64,000 nucleotides of DNA from Macrothele yani (Eukaryota > Arthropoda > Arachnida > Araneae > Macrothelidae): the NCBI GenBank assembly GCA_039090855.1, contig CM076997.1:169476709-169540708 (forward strand), written 5' to 3'. Made by a program: the position numbers and the translations under genes. The notes under the pieces were generated by a model. The model searched no databases. It was given only the letters and a program-made list of their open reading frames with translations, and was not told where the DNA came from. Of this stretch, positions 20,601-31,728 are shown one piece after another. The first letter of the stretch is position 1, and every line of letters starts with the position of its first letter.

Positions 20601-20907
20601 ACTATACTAGTAATCCGAATTTGTTGGCATAAAATGGAACTAAAAGTTTCCAAGCTTTCGCAAATCAACGAAATGGATTTTTCAAGGAAGGTAAACAGCA
20701 AACTGAATAATTATGCTAAGAAATATTATTATATTAATTAATGCACATAATCAATAATTTATTACTATATTATATTAATTTATTTATTAAAATTACATTA
20801 TTCAGTTTGCTGTCCACCTTCCTTGTAAAAGCAATATTGTTGAAGTGCGAAAGTTTGGAAACTTTGAGTTCTAATTTACGCTAATAAAATCGGATTAGTA
20901 GTATAGT
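20601..20907. mobile_element. Non-autonomous element with ~115-bp terminal inverted repeats (MITE-like)
   Basis: The left arm from 20601 (ACTATACTAGTAATCCGA...) and the complement of the right arm ending at 20907 share long matched blocks: AAAGTTTCCAA, CTTTCGCA, AAGGAAGGT and CAGCAAACTGAATAAT. The centre is ~75 bases of AT-rich DNA with no coding potential. Long TIRs on a 307-bp body mark a foldback or MITE-type element. I cannot assign its superfamily. The interval 20908-21225 holds nothing recognised. Confidence 0.85.
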
Positions 20908-21229
20908 CTGACTATTTTAAATATGCCTGGGGTACAGTTCCTCCTTACTAATGAACTTAGAATTGAAGTGGTAACCCCTTTAATTCGCATAAGAAACAAA
21001 ATGCAATTTGCCAAGCTTTCGCACAGGGTTTGTGAAGGCTAAAAGCAAGGCTAGAAGCGTAAACAAACTGAAAATGAGAACGATTACAATTTAAATATGG
21101 GAATGGTTGCACGAGACATAAAGAATGATTTGATACGTGACGCATCGTGTTCTAAATAAGAAGCCACGAGGTGTGTTGGTTGGGACATGGTGGTTTTGAG
21201 GGGGGAAATTATTCAGGCATTGAATTCAA

Positions 21230-21790
21230 ATTTTTGGTAATTCCAGGAAGACGTAGTCATTGCAAGCCTCACGGCTGGTTATAATCTCCGGAGACTCTCT
21301 GAATGCCGTTGCTGTCGGGTTAGAGTATGGGGCTAAATTTATAATAGTTTCCCACATAGATACCGCGGACCTGGGTCTTACTGTACTTCTTTAGATACAG
21401 TCGTAGAAGATCTTCTTTCTTTTGCGTCCCTTTTGTGTTCTCAGATTCGGGGTCCAAATGAGCTTTTTGTCATTCCTATGTAATGTCTATGCCCATCGTC
21501 AGGGTACGATAAGGGTATGAAATGAACGTCAGCTTTGTTGCTGATCGCAAGTCTGTCAGAGAACTTTGTAAGGACGCTGTACAAGAATTTGGGGGCCTTT
21601 ATGCCTACATCTAGTCCCATTTTCTTTAGGGCGTTTTTCGGGACGTAAGACAAGCCTGGAACATATGGTATTGTTCCCAAGTATTTCAGTTCAGTAGTTG
21701 CATTAGTGCATAGACCATGTAGTGTGCCCTCGGTCTCTTTGAGGACGCTGAGAATACTTTTATGTGAGCAACCTGTTTTCGTGGCTAGAT
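21230..21790 (-). pseudogene. Penelope-like retroelement fragment, second subtype
   Basis: Minus strand: SILSVLKETEGTLHGLCTNA, then YLGTIPYVPGLSYVPKNALK (the I.YVPGLS block at the end of the Penelope RT), SVLTKFSDRLAI, and ADVHFIPLSYPD with HRHYIGMTKSSF (degenerate GIY and clear YIG motifs). After one stop at 21441 it continues EHKRDAKERRSSTTV and decayed RHSESLRRL. It differs enough from the copy at 8745-9385 to be another lineage. It is dead: stops, and no catalytic RT motifs. The interval 21791-22310 has no recognised feature. Confidence 0.75.
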
Positions 21791-22319
21791 TAATTATTTT
21801 ATTTAGTTAATATTGTCTGGCAATGACATCTGAGCTTACAGTAAAAGCTCTTTGAATTCGTGATCTGTGAAACGCAGACTTGTGTTCCGCTGGGCCAATT
21901 AAATGGATTACCACTTCCATCTTATATACTTGGTTTATTAATCAGTTGTACTATTTAACAAACTTAGGCTGCATTTAATCGCAAATCTTCGAATTAAACG
22001 TACCGTTGCAAGATTTGTTCAAAGCGTAGAAACATTTTTGGAAATTCTTTATGTTATCTAGATTTTGTAAAGAAATCTTTTGGTAACACTCATGTTTGGG
22101 TTTTTAGAATTTTAGTATGTGGAAAAAACACGATTTTTAATATAAGTAATTTGTATGAAATCGCTGCAGTTTTACTAAAAAAAATTTATTTTTATCTACA
22201 CGAGATGAGGTGTTTGTGTTTCAGTTATTGTTGTTGTTGCAATGCTTAAGCTGCCATTCTTCATATGCATAAATTGGGAGTTTTAGAAAAGCCTGGGATG
22301 ATAGCATGATAAATATTTT

Positions 22320-22366
22320 CTTTTCTTTCTTTCTTTCTTTCTTTTTTTTTTTTTTTTTTTTTCCAG
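22320..22366 (+). promoter_or_regulatory. Polypyrimidine tract and 3' splice acceptor
   Basis: A run of TTTC repeats then a long T run ends in TTCCAG at 22361-22366, directly before an open exon. It is an unusually long and pure pyrimidine tract compared with the other acceptors of this gene. Confidence 0.85.
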
Positions 22367-22582
22367 CTCTTCCACCTGCCGTAAGCGGTAGTTACCGAGC
22401 CATCGGAGAACTCGTTCAATCACCAAGTGAATTTCGTACCATAACTATGCAGATGGCGTTTGAGGAGAACTATGATAGAAAACTACAGAAAGCCGCATTT
22501 ACTGTATGGGAGATTGGGGAAAATGTAACGTACATTGAAAACTTCCGTACGAATCAGACTCTTCAATATGAAGAAAACGTTG
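22367..22582 (+). CDS. Exon A of a predicted secreted LolA-like-domain protein
   Basis: This internal exon starts after TTCCAG and ends before GTAAGT-like donor G|GTAAGT at 22583, phase 1 to phase 1. It encodes about 72 residues: ALPPAVSGSYRAIGELVQ, FRTITMQMAFEENYDRKLQK, AAFTVWEIGENVTYIENF and TNQTLQYEENV. The opening LP-P-SYRAIGE followed by an ENYD...AAFTV strand fits the start of an extracellular LolA-like beta-barrel domain seen in arthropod and nematode uncharacterised proteins. NVT and NQT are potential N-glycosylation sites. No start codon or signal peptide is present, so at least one upstream exon must exist, probably left of this window or in unrecognised sequence. The family name is a motif-level judgement. 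Confidence 0.82.
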
Positions 22583-24015
22583 GTAAGTATCATACTTAGA
22601 TTCACTATTTACACATGTTGTGAAGTCTCTCGTATTTCTTAATTTTCTTTGAAATCCCTCTAATGGTACCAAAACCTGTTGAGTACGAAGACTGAAGAAA
22701 GATGATAACAACTAAAAGTTTTGTATATTCATGAGAAATTAGTACTCTTCAAAGCAAACAGATATACGTATCATCAGCAGCTATAAAATGTGACAAGGTA
22801 ACACCAATTTTTCGTCAAGGGATAAAACGGTATTCTGTCAAACACAGATTTAAAAAGAAATTCTAATAGTCACATTTCTTTTTAAATGACTTGCTTATAC
22901 TACTGCTATTTCAATTTTTCGTGGACACACTTCTGCTTTATGGAATAAATAAAAATGTTATGAACATTTTCCAGTAGCTGTTTATATGTTTTCCTCTGTT
23001 CTTAGAAATCAGATTTTTTCATTAGGTTGTGCCTCGGTGTATATTTGTATTTATTAATTATTCACGGAATCGCCCACTAGTGAGTAAAGAAAGCATCTTG
23101 TTTTGTGGACACCAAAACGGAAATGGTTTTTTTAATGCAATTATGATAAAACATTTTCATAAATTTACTATTTGTTTGCTCATCAGTTTTTCACTGTGAC
23201 CTTTGCATGCATTCCTGTTTCAAGAACACAGACTAGAATTGCTAGTTTCTTCGGTTTTCAAAGCAATTTTTGAATGACACCGTATCGACTTTTGCGTGAT
23301 TTCAACGTGAATCAGACTGTTGATGATGTCGTTCGAAAGGCATTTATTGCGAATGGATGACGTCGTGGCGTGATCTTCAATAGTTTTTCTGCATTGAGAA
23401 GGAAAGGTGTAGACTTTTCCGACTTATTTATGTGCACCTAATATTTTGTATTCACCACTGACATGTTTCAAACCACTGATTGCTTAATTTAATCATCCTG
23501 CCGCATATCGATTTTGCAATATTTTCTCTTTACTGTTACTGCTATGTACAGTTTATGACATTGATTCCCACAGAAAGGGTGCCCTTGCCGTCTTCTGAGA
23601 AATTCAGTTTTAGGCTAAATCGGGTATTAAGGAGCAAATGAAGTACTTTTAAAGTTATTATCGTTCTGGGTGTAGAAAATAGCGTTTTTAGCTGACTTGC
23701 ATGAAGATATAGCGGTATTTCTGACGCCATCTCCTGAAAAGTTTGGGAACTTCATTATTTCCACATTGACACTAGTGTGTGCATTCTGGTAAGTATTAAA
23801 ATTCCACTGGAATCAGTGCTGGTATTTAAAGATATAAATAAATTAAAATCTTGAAAAGGTATAATCTTTCTTCAACATTAAAACACAGAGTTCATTTAGA
23901 GCGAAAAGAGCAGCAAGAAAGAAATATACAAAATAATAAAAATAAGATAAACTGAAAACAAAAAGCATGGTCCCAAAACATTCTTAGAGAAAAAGGGAAA
24001 TTACCTAGGACTACT

Positions 24016-24740
24016 ACAGGTGTCATAACAAAAGTTCTGCACACTCTTAAGTTTTAAGAAAAGTGTGAAGCAACGGGGAAAACTTACCTTATTGTCGTTC
24101 AATGTACCCTCCATCGCTGCTAATGACAGTACGCCATCTTTGTTCAGATGTCGTATTACTCGTGTCACGCCCAATGACAGTTTGTCCAGCGATTCGTATC
24201 GGATACCACAGATCCGATTTTTTAGCTTTGGGAAAAGATCAAAGTCGGGTGGACTGAGATCAGGGCTGTACGGTGGATGGGATAAAGTTTCCCAGCCACA
24301 TTTCGACAAAAATCCCCGTACTGTCGCTGCACTATGACACGATGCGTTGTCATGCAGCAAGAACGCTCCCGCTTCCACCGAGTTGGGGCGATTTTGGCGA
24401 ATTTTCGGTTTCAACTTTGTCCTCAGAAAGAAATTGTGCTTCGATCAAGAATTCCTTCCCCACAAACTTCTTGCAAGGCAGTATGGATCTGTGTCAGAAC
24501 TTTTCCCCGCAGTGTTTCTACTTTCACGTACGAGCGCTGGTCTAACGCCATGAGTCGATCTGACGAGCTGCACGCTTCTATGTATTTCCAAGCACTACCA
24601 CTTCCACACAGCAAATGACAGCGCGTCGTTCTGACACCACTGCGTTTCTAAGAGTCGGACCTCAACATGATACAATCATTTTCTTGATTGCGTAATCCGC
24701 TTCCGTTTTAGATTAACGTGTGCAAAATTTTTATTATGTC
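24016..24740 (-). mobile_element. Internally deleted mariner element
   Basis: Inverted termini (CATAACAAAAGTTCTGCACA from 24024, matched by the complement of GTGTGCAAAATTTTTATTAT near 24718-24738) bound ~720 bp. On the minus strand a transposase start region (TALQEVCGEGILDRSTISF) is fused to the C-terminal catalytic part (LKPKIRQNRPNS, GAFLLHDNASCHSAATV, HPPYSPDLSPPDFDLFPKLK). LLHDNA holds the second Asp and SPPDFDLF the third Asp of the DD34D triad. The first-Asp segment is deleted. It sits in the first intron identified. The part of this intron before it (22583-24010) has no recognised feature. Confidence 0.87.
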
Positions 24741-24989
24741 CCTCGTATTTTTGAATATCCTCCTAAGAAATGCAGCAATTCAAATTTCTTAAAAAAATAA
24801 GCCGACACTTAAAAAAAAAAAGGATAGATTCACATGAGGTGATGAATAGGGTGTCAGTTGAAAAAGTGAAGAAGCATGAAAATAATTCCGATGTACAGTA
24901 TGGTGTTAAAGTATTAAGAAACTCTCTCAGTATCATATATACACATGTATAATATATAAGTTGCAGAGTCATTTTGGAGGGGTTTGGCC

Positions 24990-25865
24990 ATAATGCCACA
25001 TTGGAAAATGTTTTTCAATCACTGAACTGGGAAAATAAAGGGATAAAGATTAATGGAGATTATCTACCTCACCTTCGTTTTGCTGATGACGTAGTCATTT
25101 TTGCAACTACCCTATCAGAGTTCAAGAGTATGATCCAAGAACTTGCTGACAAGAATAAAGAAGTGAGATAAAAAATGAACTTTCAGAAGACAAAAGTGAT
25201 GTTCAATGCTTTTACAGGAAATGAAGATTTATCGATTGATGGGGAAAGCCTGTAGATAACTAATACCTACATTTATCTTGGACACCAGATATGAAGTAAA
25301 GGCCACACTAATGAAGAAATTAATCGGCGTATAAAACTTGCCTGGAGAGCTTTTGAAAGAAACAGTATAATTTTCAAGAGCAATATGCCATTATGTCTTA
25401 AAAGAAAAGTGTTTGATCAATGCATCCTTCCAGTGCTTACGTATGGTGCAGAAACGTGGACCTTAACTAAAAGCGACATACAAAGACTGCAGACAACTCA
25501 AAAAAGCATGGAGAGGTGCATACCTGGTTTAACCAGGAGAGATAAGAAGAGGAACTGGTGGATCAGAAAAATGACAAGAGTGGAAGACATCATGATCAGA
25601 GTAAAATCCCTGTAATGGCAATGGGCTGGACATATTGCGAGAAGGACAGACCATCGATGGACAGCTGAAATTTTTGACTGGATTCCAAGGGACGGGAAAA
25701 AACCCCGAAGAAGACCACATGGGAGATGGGTGGATGAAATTCGAAAGTATGCGGGAGTGACATGGAGGAGACTGGCACAAGACAGACCGTTGTGGAAGAA
25801 ACTTGGGGAAACCTTCGTCCAGCAGTGGATTGATAATGGTTGACAATGATGATGATGATGATATA
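24990..25865 (+). mobile_element. RTE-type LINE, 5'-truncated copy
   Basis: Coding remnants begin with NATLENVFQSLNWENKGIKI and LPHLRFADDVVIFATTLSEF, which has the FADD catalytic motif of reverse transcriptase intact. They continue LADKNKEV*, MNFQKTKVMFNAF, CLKRKVFDQCILPVLTYGAE and TWTLTKSDIQRLQTTQ, and end in the RTE C-terminal block (WIRKMTRVEDIMIRVKSL, QWAGHIARRTDHRWTAEIFD). At least three stops break it (after KNKEVR, GESL and VKSL). The GATGATGATGAT tail lies at about 25847-25860. It retains nine codons that are deleted from the longer copy at 46936-49040. Confidence 0.92.
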
Positions 25866-25914
25866 TAACCAATCGCAACATTTTTATCAGATCAGAACTT
25901 CCAGTCTGATGGTG

Positions 25915-26395
25915 TCTCTCCTTTATTGGTGGGTGAGGGTGCTAATGACCACAGTGAACAACTCAATTGGATATAAAAGCAGTTGCCTGGTTCCATAATT
26001 TCAGGCCACCGTTTCCAGAGGCGAGGGAATTAGTTTCGTAGGACAGCCCGGCGCACGGTGCTTTACGTGGGTACATTGTACGAATGACTAGGGGACATCC
26101 ACGCCATCTGCACTGTAGGGCAGTTGCGCTGTCCTTACTTTACGGGGAGAGGGGCACATCATACGAATAACTAGACGATAGCCACGTCATCGGTGTTGTA
26201 CGACAGCTGCGCCGTCGGTACTTTATGGGGAACATCGTACGAATGTCTGGAGTACAGCCGCGCCATCCGTGTTGCAGGACAACCTCACCGTCCGTGTGGA
26301 ACATCGTACAAATGAGTATAGGAGAGCTACGCCATCCGTGAGTACGAATGACTAGAAGCCAGAGCCTTGCACTACTTGCTACCGTGGCGACTACA
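25915..26395 (-). mobile_element. SINE family 1 with an expanded internal repeat
   Basis: The 3' part (GACCACAGTGAACAACTCAA through GTTTCCAGAGG) is followed, where the tRNA-like head begins, by four diverged ~75-95-base blocks. Each holds ATCGTACGAATGACTA-like sequence (the SINE's GGACGAATGATCAG block) and GCGCCATCCGTGTTGC. A final block with AGAAGCCAGAGC and ACCGTGGCGAC closes the head. The SINE has therefore been lengthened from ~215 to ~480 bases by internal tandem duplication. Confidence 0.75.
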
Positions 26396-26555
26396 GTGAA
26401 ATAAAATAAAGATTACTGTACAGCAAAATTATTCAGAAATACACTACGAAATTATTCACAGAAAACAAAACCTGTGAAGTTATCTTGCTGTCGGATATAG
26501 TCACTGCATGTTAGGGTACGAAAAAATTTCCAAACGTATTGACGTGACCTACTGC

Positions 26556-26720
26556 GCCCGTTGGCTGAGTGGTAAGAGACGCCGTATTATGCCCAGTCGT
26601 CTTAGTTGGGTCTTTCCAGTCGTAGATGAGGCATTGTTGGTCCAGTCGCTGATCAGGCATTGTTGGTATGGCTGTCTTAGAACTAACGGCAAAAGCCTCC
26701 ACCCAAAAAAGTAACTGCAC
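26556..26720 (+). mobile_element. Possible tRNA-derived SINE head
   Basis: GCCCGTTGGCTGAGTGGTAAGAGACGCCG resembles the 5' arm and A-box of a tRNA. Tandem TGGTCCAGTCG / GATGAGGCATTGTTGG and GATCAGGCATTGTTGG motifs follow, but no B-box is found at the expected spacing. It could be a fragment of a third SINE family or chance. The overlapping reading frames on both strands are not gene-like. Confidence 0.3.
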
Positions 26721-26984
26721 ATCGAATTCAGTAGTTCGTTACAAAGAGATTTTAACATCGTATAGAGGTGAGCTTTTTATAAAATTAAGAATTATTTTAA
26801 GGATATACAGTATTTCCAGTTATCGGCTTTTCTTAGCATTCCATAACATTGGGTGGTCTCTTCATATCAAACACATTTCTGCTCGTAACTGGCTTGTATA
26901 ATAGATCAATGATTACTTTGTTAATCTTTTGACCGATTATCTCGCAATTTCAAGTAAAAAGAACCTTAAGAACATTTTTAGCAC

Positions 26985-27480
26985 GTCTTTCGTAAAAAAA
27001 GACCGTGGTTATGTTTTCGGTTTGTCCGTCCGTCTGTGGACACCGCGTCTCTGGAACTATTAGTCCGATTTGAAAAATTCTTTTTGCATTGGGAAGCTTG
27101 AAATATGCGAATGAATATCCTTCATTTCGTTTTCATTTACGACGTACAATTTCGCCGCCAGAGGGTGTAAATGCAGATGATACGGAATTCAAAATACATT
27201 TTATTCCATATATTTGTTTCTAAACATCCTATTGAAAAAATTATTTTACCTTTCGATTCCATTTATGTCGGAGAGTATTTTAGGTATAGTCCCTTTTTCA
27301 AGATACGCACAGATTTTCCTATAGGATGTGTAAACTTAAATTGCATTTCCCCCAATATCTCTACTTCTAAAACTACAATTTAAAAAAAAATTCTTCAGCA
27401 GATACAGCTCCTGATGGAAAATCTTTTGGATAGAATTTTAAATTTTAAATTTTTGGTAAAGAATGATTTGGCCACCAGGG
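26985..27480. repeat. Unclassified repeat-like block
   Basis: GTTTGTCCGTCCGTCTGTGGACACC followed by a statement-like run (CTGGAACTATTAGTCCGATT) resembles the opening of the repeats near 33770 and 36580, where GTCCGTCCGTC is also followed by GATAACTCGCG-type text. It probably belongs to a related but different repeat. Nothing coding is seen. Confidence 0.4.
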
Positions 27481-27619
27481 GGCATAAGTGTTAATTACAG
27501 CTTCTGTTATTTTTGCCACAAAATCTGAGCTTCTGAAACCTAGATTGAAAAAACTTGTTCGTGTACAGATATATAGAGTTTAAGATGCATTATTTTAAAA
27601 AACATGATTCCTAGTTTCA

Positions 27620-28300
27620 AGGTAAAAATGTTATGAATTTTTAGAATATTTAGTTATAGAAATATTGGTTTTGAATGAGACATGTAATCTGTGTTCAGCA
27701 TATAGCGAACAGATTTCTTCTGTAATTTGAGCAAGCATAACGTATTGTTTGCACTTATATTTGAATACCAAGATTCCAGACAATAGGAGAGATGGGTATA
27801 AATAAAAGCATAGTAAGATGTTTTTAGGAAATTGATAGGGAAGAGATGCTTAATTTTACCAAGCAGGCCAACCTGTAAGGAAACTTTTTTAAAACAAACT
27901 GAACATGCGTATTCCAGTTAAAGAATTCATCAAACCAAATACCAAGATACTGAAATTTGTCCACAATTTTAAGGAGGAGATCATTAATCCTGACTGGAAA
28001 TTTATTTATGTCCTCTCTTTTATGAATGTTTCGGAAATATACGGCGTTGGGTTTTAGAATATTAAGTGATAATTTTGTTAGAGCATAACCAATGAGATAA
28101 ATTTGATAGATCATTATTGATTATTATCTGTAACTTATGCAAATCATGACATTTTTGAAAAATGACAGTGTCATCAGCTTATAGCAAAGCATGAGTTGAT
28201 TGCAGGCACAGAGGAAGGTCATTAATATATAACAGGAACAGTAACGGTCCCAATACCAAACCTTGAGACACTCCATATGAAATATTATGAAAACAAAAGA
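27620..28300 (-). pseudogene. Non-LTR retrotransposon reverse transcriptase relic (jockey/CR1/I-type)
   Basis: Minus-strand frames, with shifts, give SQGLVLGPLLFLLYINDLPL (RT fingers/palm block), a decayed YADDTVIFQK (first base of the motif altered, ADD still readable), LSNLSHWLCSNKI, then NDLLLKIVDKFQYLGIWFDE and NWNTHV. A decayed thumb/C-terminal region follows (YYAFIYTHLSYCLESW, LLKLQKKSVRYM). The GPLLF-INDL and FQYLGI-NW-H arrangement places it with jockey, CR1 or I-like elements, separate from the RTE copies here. No endonuclease is visible. The interval 28301-28690 has no recognised feature. Confidence 0.85.
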
Positions 28301-28689
28301 TAAAATAATAAATAAATTTTTTGTAGTAACACTCCTTTCAGAAATTTCATACTCAGTTTTTAACATTTTGCAATTAAAATCTGTTCTTTGATTTATCTGT
28401 GCAGTTGTTCTTGGCTGACGAAACTAGACCTGATTGTCGTTTTCAGTTAAGGGAAAGTTCGTAAAATCCTTTATAAGAGACGTACTCTGAGTAGCTGGTG
28501 CTTTTTTCTCGATGTTTACCATCCATAAGTATGCTACTGTACATCTCTACAAAGATCCTACTACGAACAATTACAGGCATTTTATCAGTCACTGGAAAGT
28601 CTTTTGCCACAATTTTTTCAGAGTTTTAGCGTTGTATCCCACTGATAGTAAATATTCTGATAGTACTTCTAATTCAAGTTTTTGAATGA

Positions 28690-29060
28690 GCTATAGAATA
28701 TTAAAAAAATTGTTTTCCTGAAACTGTACTTTTAGAAATCCTGGAGTATGTGCCACAGCATTATCTTGTTGAAATTTGCATCCAAAGACTTCCATGAAAT
28801 GCATTCGTGCTTTGAAATACAGTACCTCGACAACGACTGAGGCAATCACTTCGGAAGAGAAAGAACACTTCAGCACATATGTTTCAGTACATTTTGATGT
28901 TGGCACGATACACTCAGGGAGATGACGTACTCCAGACAATCTTCTTACACATATTCGACTTTTCAACTTGAATAACAGTTTGTGCCATTCTTCCCTCAAC
29001 ACACGTTCTTCCCTTGTTCGGGAGTCTAGAACGATAGGGAATGCACACACAGCATTTGTC
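28690..29060 (-). pseudogene. Tc1-like transposase relic
   Basis: The open minus-strand frame contains ICVRRLSGVRHLPECIVPTS (the R..GERYLPEC..PTVK block), VVVEVLYFKARMHF and FGCKFQQDNAVAHTPGFLKV with the second catalytic Asp (QQDNA.AH). It runs to a stop at 28691. The regions with the first Asp and the final Glu are not recognisable. Short and dead, although the frame happens to be open for 119 codons. Confidence 0.75.
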
Positions 29061-29184
29061 GCCCACTGGTGTCATTTAAAGATTCTATGATACATACTAC
29101 CGAGACGGTTGACACTGAACACAATGATGAGTGAATTTAGCAATTTTTGAGTTTCTGTAATAATGGTCTTTAGCTGTCGGTAAA

Positions 29185-30000
29185 ACACTCTTTGCAGCAG
29201 AAAAGAAACGGAGCACCCAGGAGGAATCATCCAATCAAGATGAAAATTGGTATGTGCAATTTACATGCATAGGAAAGGAAATGGTTGTAATCCCAGAGCA
29301 GTTGGGCCATTTATTCGGATAAAACAGCTACAAGACTGAAACAAGTCAGTACGTTGTAGAGCTACCTCTGGTTCGGATACAAGATGTTACCGGCGTGGCA
29401 CAGACGCATACATTTCACGGATACTGTTCTGAGGTACAGCATGCCAGATGGTGTCCGAATTGCGGGCTCGTTTGGCAATATTACGGAATGGACGGAGGTG
29501 CGTCGCACCATGTCCCGAACATGTTCGATCGGTGAGAAGTCGGGCAATCGGGCTGGCCGTGGAAGGGTGTCTACATTACGGAGGCAGGCCTTGTAGACTA
29601 GTGCCTACGTGCTGCCGAAATGTTATTCGGTGATGCTGTGATGTGAGTGGTAACACAAAAGGTCGTAGAATGTAGTCAATGAACCGTTGAGCTGTAAGGG
29701 TGCTACCGACGACTACCAAGGGTGTCCGTCTATCTTAAGAAATGGCGTCCCTGCCAGTGACCCCGGGGAGCGAGCAGTGTACCATTCTACGGAAAAAGTG
29801 TTACCCGTGTGCCGGCCGGCTCGTCTCCAGACACGTATGCGCTGGTCATCGTCGCCAAATGCAACAACACTACGCCACTGAACATTGTCCTATGGTGATC
29901 GGGCCCGACATTACTACAACCGGCGCCGGCGATGCTAGCTGGTCAGTAGTAGGCTGCGGAATTGCCTCATCGTATGTAGTTCCTGCAGCGTGAGATAATT
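29185..30000 (-). pseudogene. Tc1-like transposase relic of a GC-richer family
   Basis: Minus-strand pieces: DDQRIRVWRRAGRHTGNTF, a long decayed middle, ARLPDFSPIEHVRDMVRRTS (the Glu block) and the C-terminus ending near YLRTVSVKCMRL. A terminal-repeat-like GAAACGGAGCACCC lies at about 29208-29221. The copy is GC-richer than its flanks and has many stops. From 30001 to 31515 I recognise nothing firm. Confidence 0.75.
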
Positions 30001-30479
30001 TAATTTCAATGTTTCGTTTCGCGGTGTTCTAGCTTCGGAAGAAATAAATAAGAACAAATATCGTACGACAATATAATGAATATAGAAGGTATTACCTGTG
30101 ATAAAGTTGATTTATTCTTGGGACGTTAAACATATTACGATTGATATATTTTATTTACAAGAAGAAAACCCTAATGATTTTGTACAGCACACTCAGAGCC
30201 CTAAACGTTTGAAACATCCATTTTGGATATTCGAATACAGAAGACACAGTTATGACCAATCATGCCCGGTACTTAATTCCATTGCAATAAGTTTTGATTA
30301 GGTTTCAGCTTCGCGGCTTGAAATCACTATTATGGACCCGCACTGATCACTGAATGAGTGAGCATTCCATCACAAACAACACACGTCTGACAACTGTTGC
30401 CGTTAAGCAAATATCGCATTACACACTCGTAACGGTTAGCACATTCTGAAACGTTCAGTCACGAGATGCCCACTTGACT

Positions 30480-30735
30480 TGAGTTTAAAAAGTTGTTTGG
30501 AGCAGACATTCATGACGTCGGCGTTCAACAATCTCCGTGTTATTTCCTCTCTCAAACCCTTTCAACCGCTCGGATTGTGCACGCATCCGACGTTGAGGCA
30601 ACCTCACAGTCCGTGGAGGTTAATGAAACTGCAATCTGCTGTCACAATTGCCCCTGCGTGCGAGATTTGCTCTTGATATACCCTCCTCGATGCGCGGTTC
30701 TCATGCGCTGTGGCGGGCCATTATTTAGTAATTAG
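30480..30735. other. GC-rich unassigned block
   Basis: Two overlapping plus-strand frames (65 and 80 codons) and a decayed minus-strand frame are open in a patch of higher GC than its surroundings. No motif I know is present. It may be another part of the adjacent transposon family, but I cannot show it. Confidence 0.25.
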
Positions 30736-31514
30736 TCGTTATTTTTTAATCACTTGCATATTCGGTCCTAAGGTACGTGCATGCAGAGTTTCATCAGGAT
30801 CGAATGAGTTCTCGATGTGGCTCTGTTTTTTTTTTTGGCAAAGCTTGTATACCATCTACGACTGGCACTCTTGACTGCATCTGTAAGGCGAATTTTGAGG
30901 GTTCTTTCTGCTAAGCTTTAAGGAGATTTAGTATTAGTTTCGATTGCTGTCCCCCTCCTCACCCCCCCCCCCCCAAATTGGGCACAGTGTTCCAAAGTGG
31001 GAAAAACTCAGAACTCATAAAGTTTACCAAAAGCTGTAAAGCAAAAGGTATCATGTAGCTCACACAAGAAATATTTGTTTCGAAGCTCGTTAGCAATGAA
31101 AGAAATTTGGTGGTCATGAGTTATATTAAAGAAGTGGCCAGAAGTAGATGGAGCAGTGTTATATCTGAAAAGATTACATGACCGTAAGCAAAATCCTTTT
31201 CAAGAGATTACCTCCTTGCAAAAGCGTTTTGTTTACAAACCAATGAGTACGGATAACGATTAAACTCCACGAGACTGATGAATGGAAACCAAAATATCTT
31301 GCTGCATTTATTGGAGCAGAATGATAGGAAACAAATGCCGAGATTTTTCACGTCTGCGTTAGACTGCGCCTGGAAAAAAGTAAAACTGTTTGAAGAAACG
31401 GAAAATGTATTTTCTTTGAAGGGAGGGAGGGAAAGCTAACGAATCCCATGAGCTTACCATTGGTCCGTGGGAAGGTAGTGAACCAAGGCCGTTGGATATG
31501 CGTATCGTATCGTC

Positions 31515-31728
31515 CGTTCCTTTATTTATCGCACTGGTGGCCGAGACATCTGACCTTCGCCCGAGATGGATCCAGGTTTTAATCCCAGTGAGACATGGAC
31601 ATTGTTTGTTTTCTTACGGCACAGACTCTTTGTCTTCCTTGGAACCAGTAGCCTTCAATTAGGGATAGGCGGATGCTTATAGCCCATCCGGTTGCTCATG
31701 GTGGTCATTAAACCCCAACGAAAAACTT
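31515..31728 (+). mobile_element. SINE family 1, diverged plus-strand copy
   Basis: Decayed head (CACTGGTGGCCGAGACATCTGA), altered B-box (AGGTTTTAATCCC), then the body with GGAACCAGTAGCC, CTGCTTATAGCCCAT-like text and CATGGTGGTCATTAAACCCC. The order matches family 1 throughout. The interval 31729-32100 shows nothing recognised. Confidence 0.85.

Noticed and set aside
24273..24618. Overlapping plus-strand frames of 68-94 codons
   Set aside because: Shadows of the minus-strand mariner transposase remnant.
25498..25881. 127-codon minus-strand frame with a His run
   Set aside because: Antisense of the RTE C-terminus; the His run is the complement of the GATGAT tail. The same frame appears at 48676-49044.
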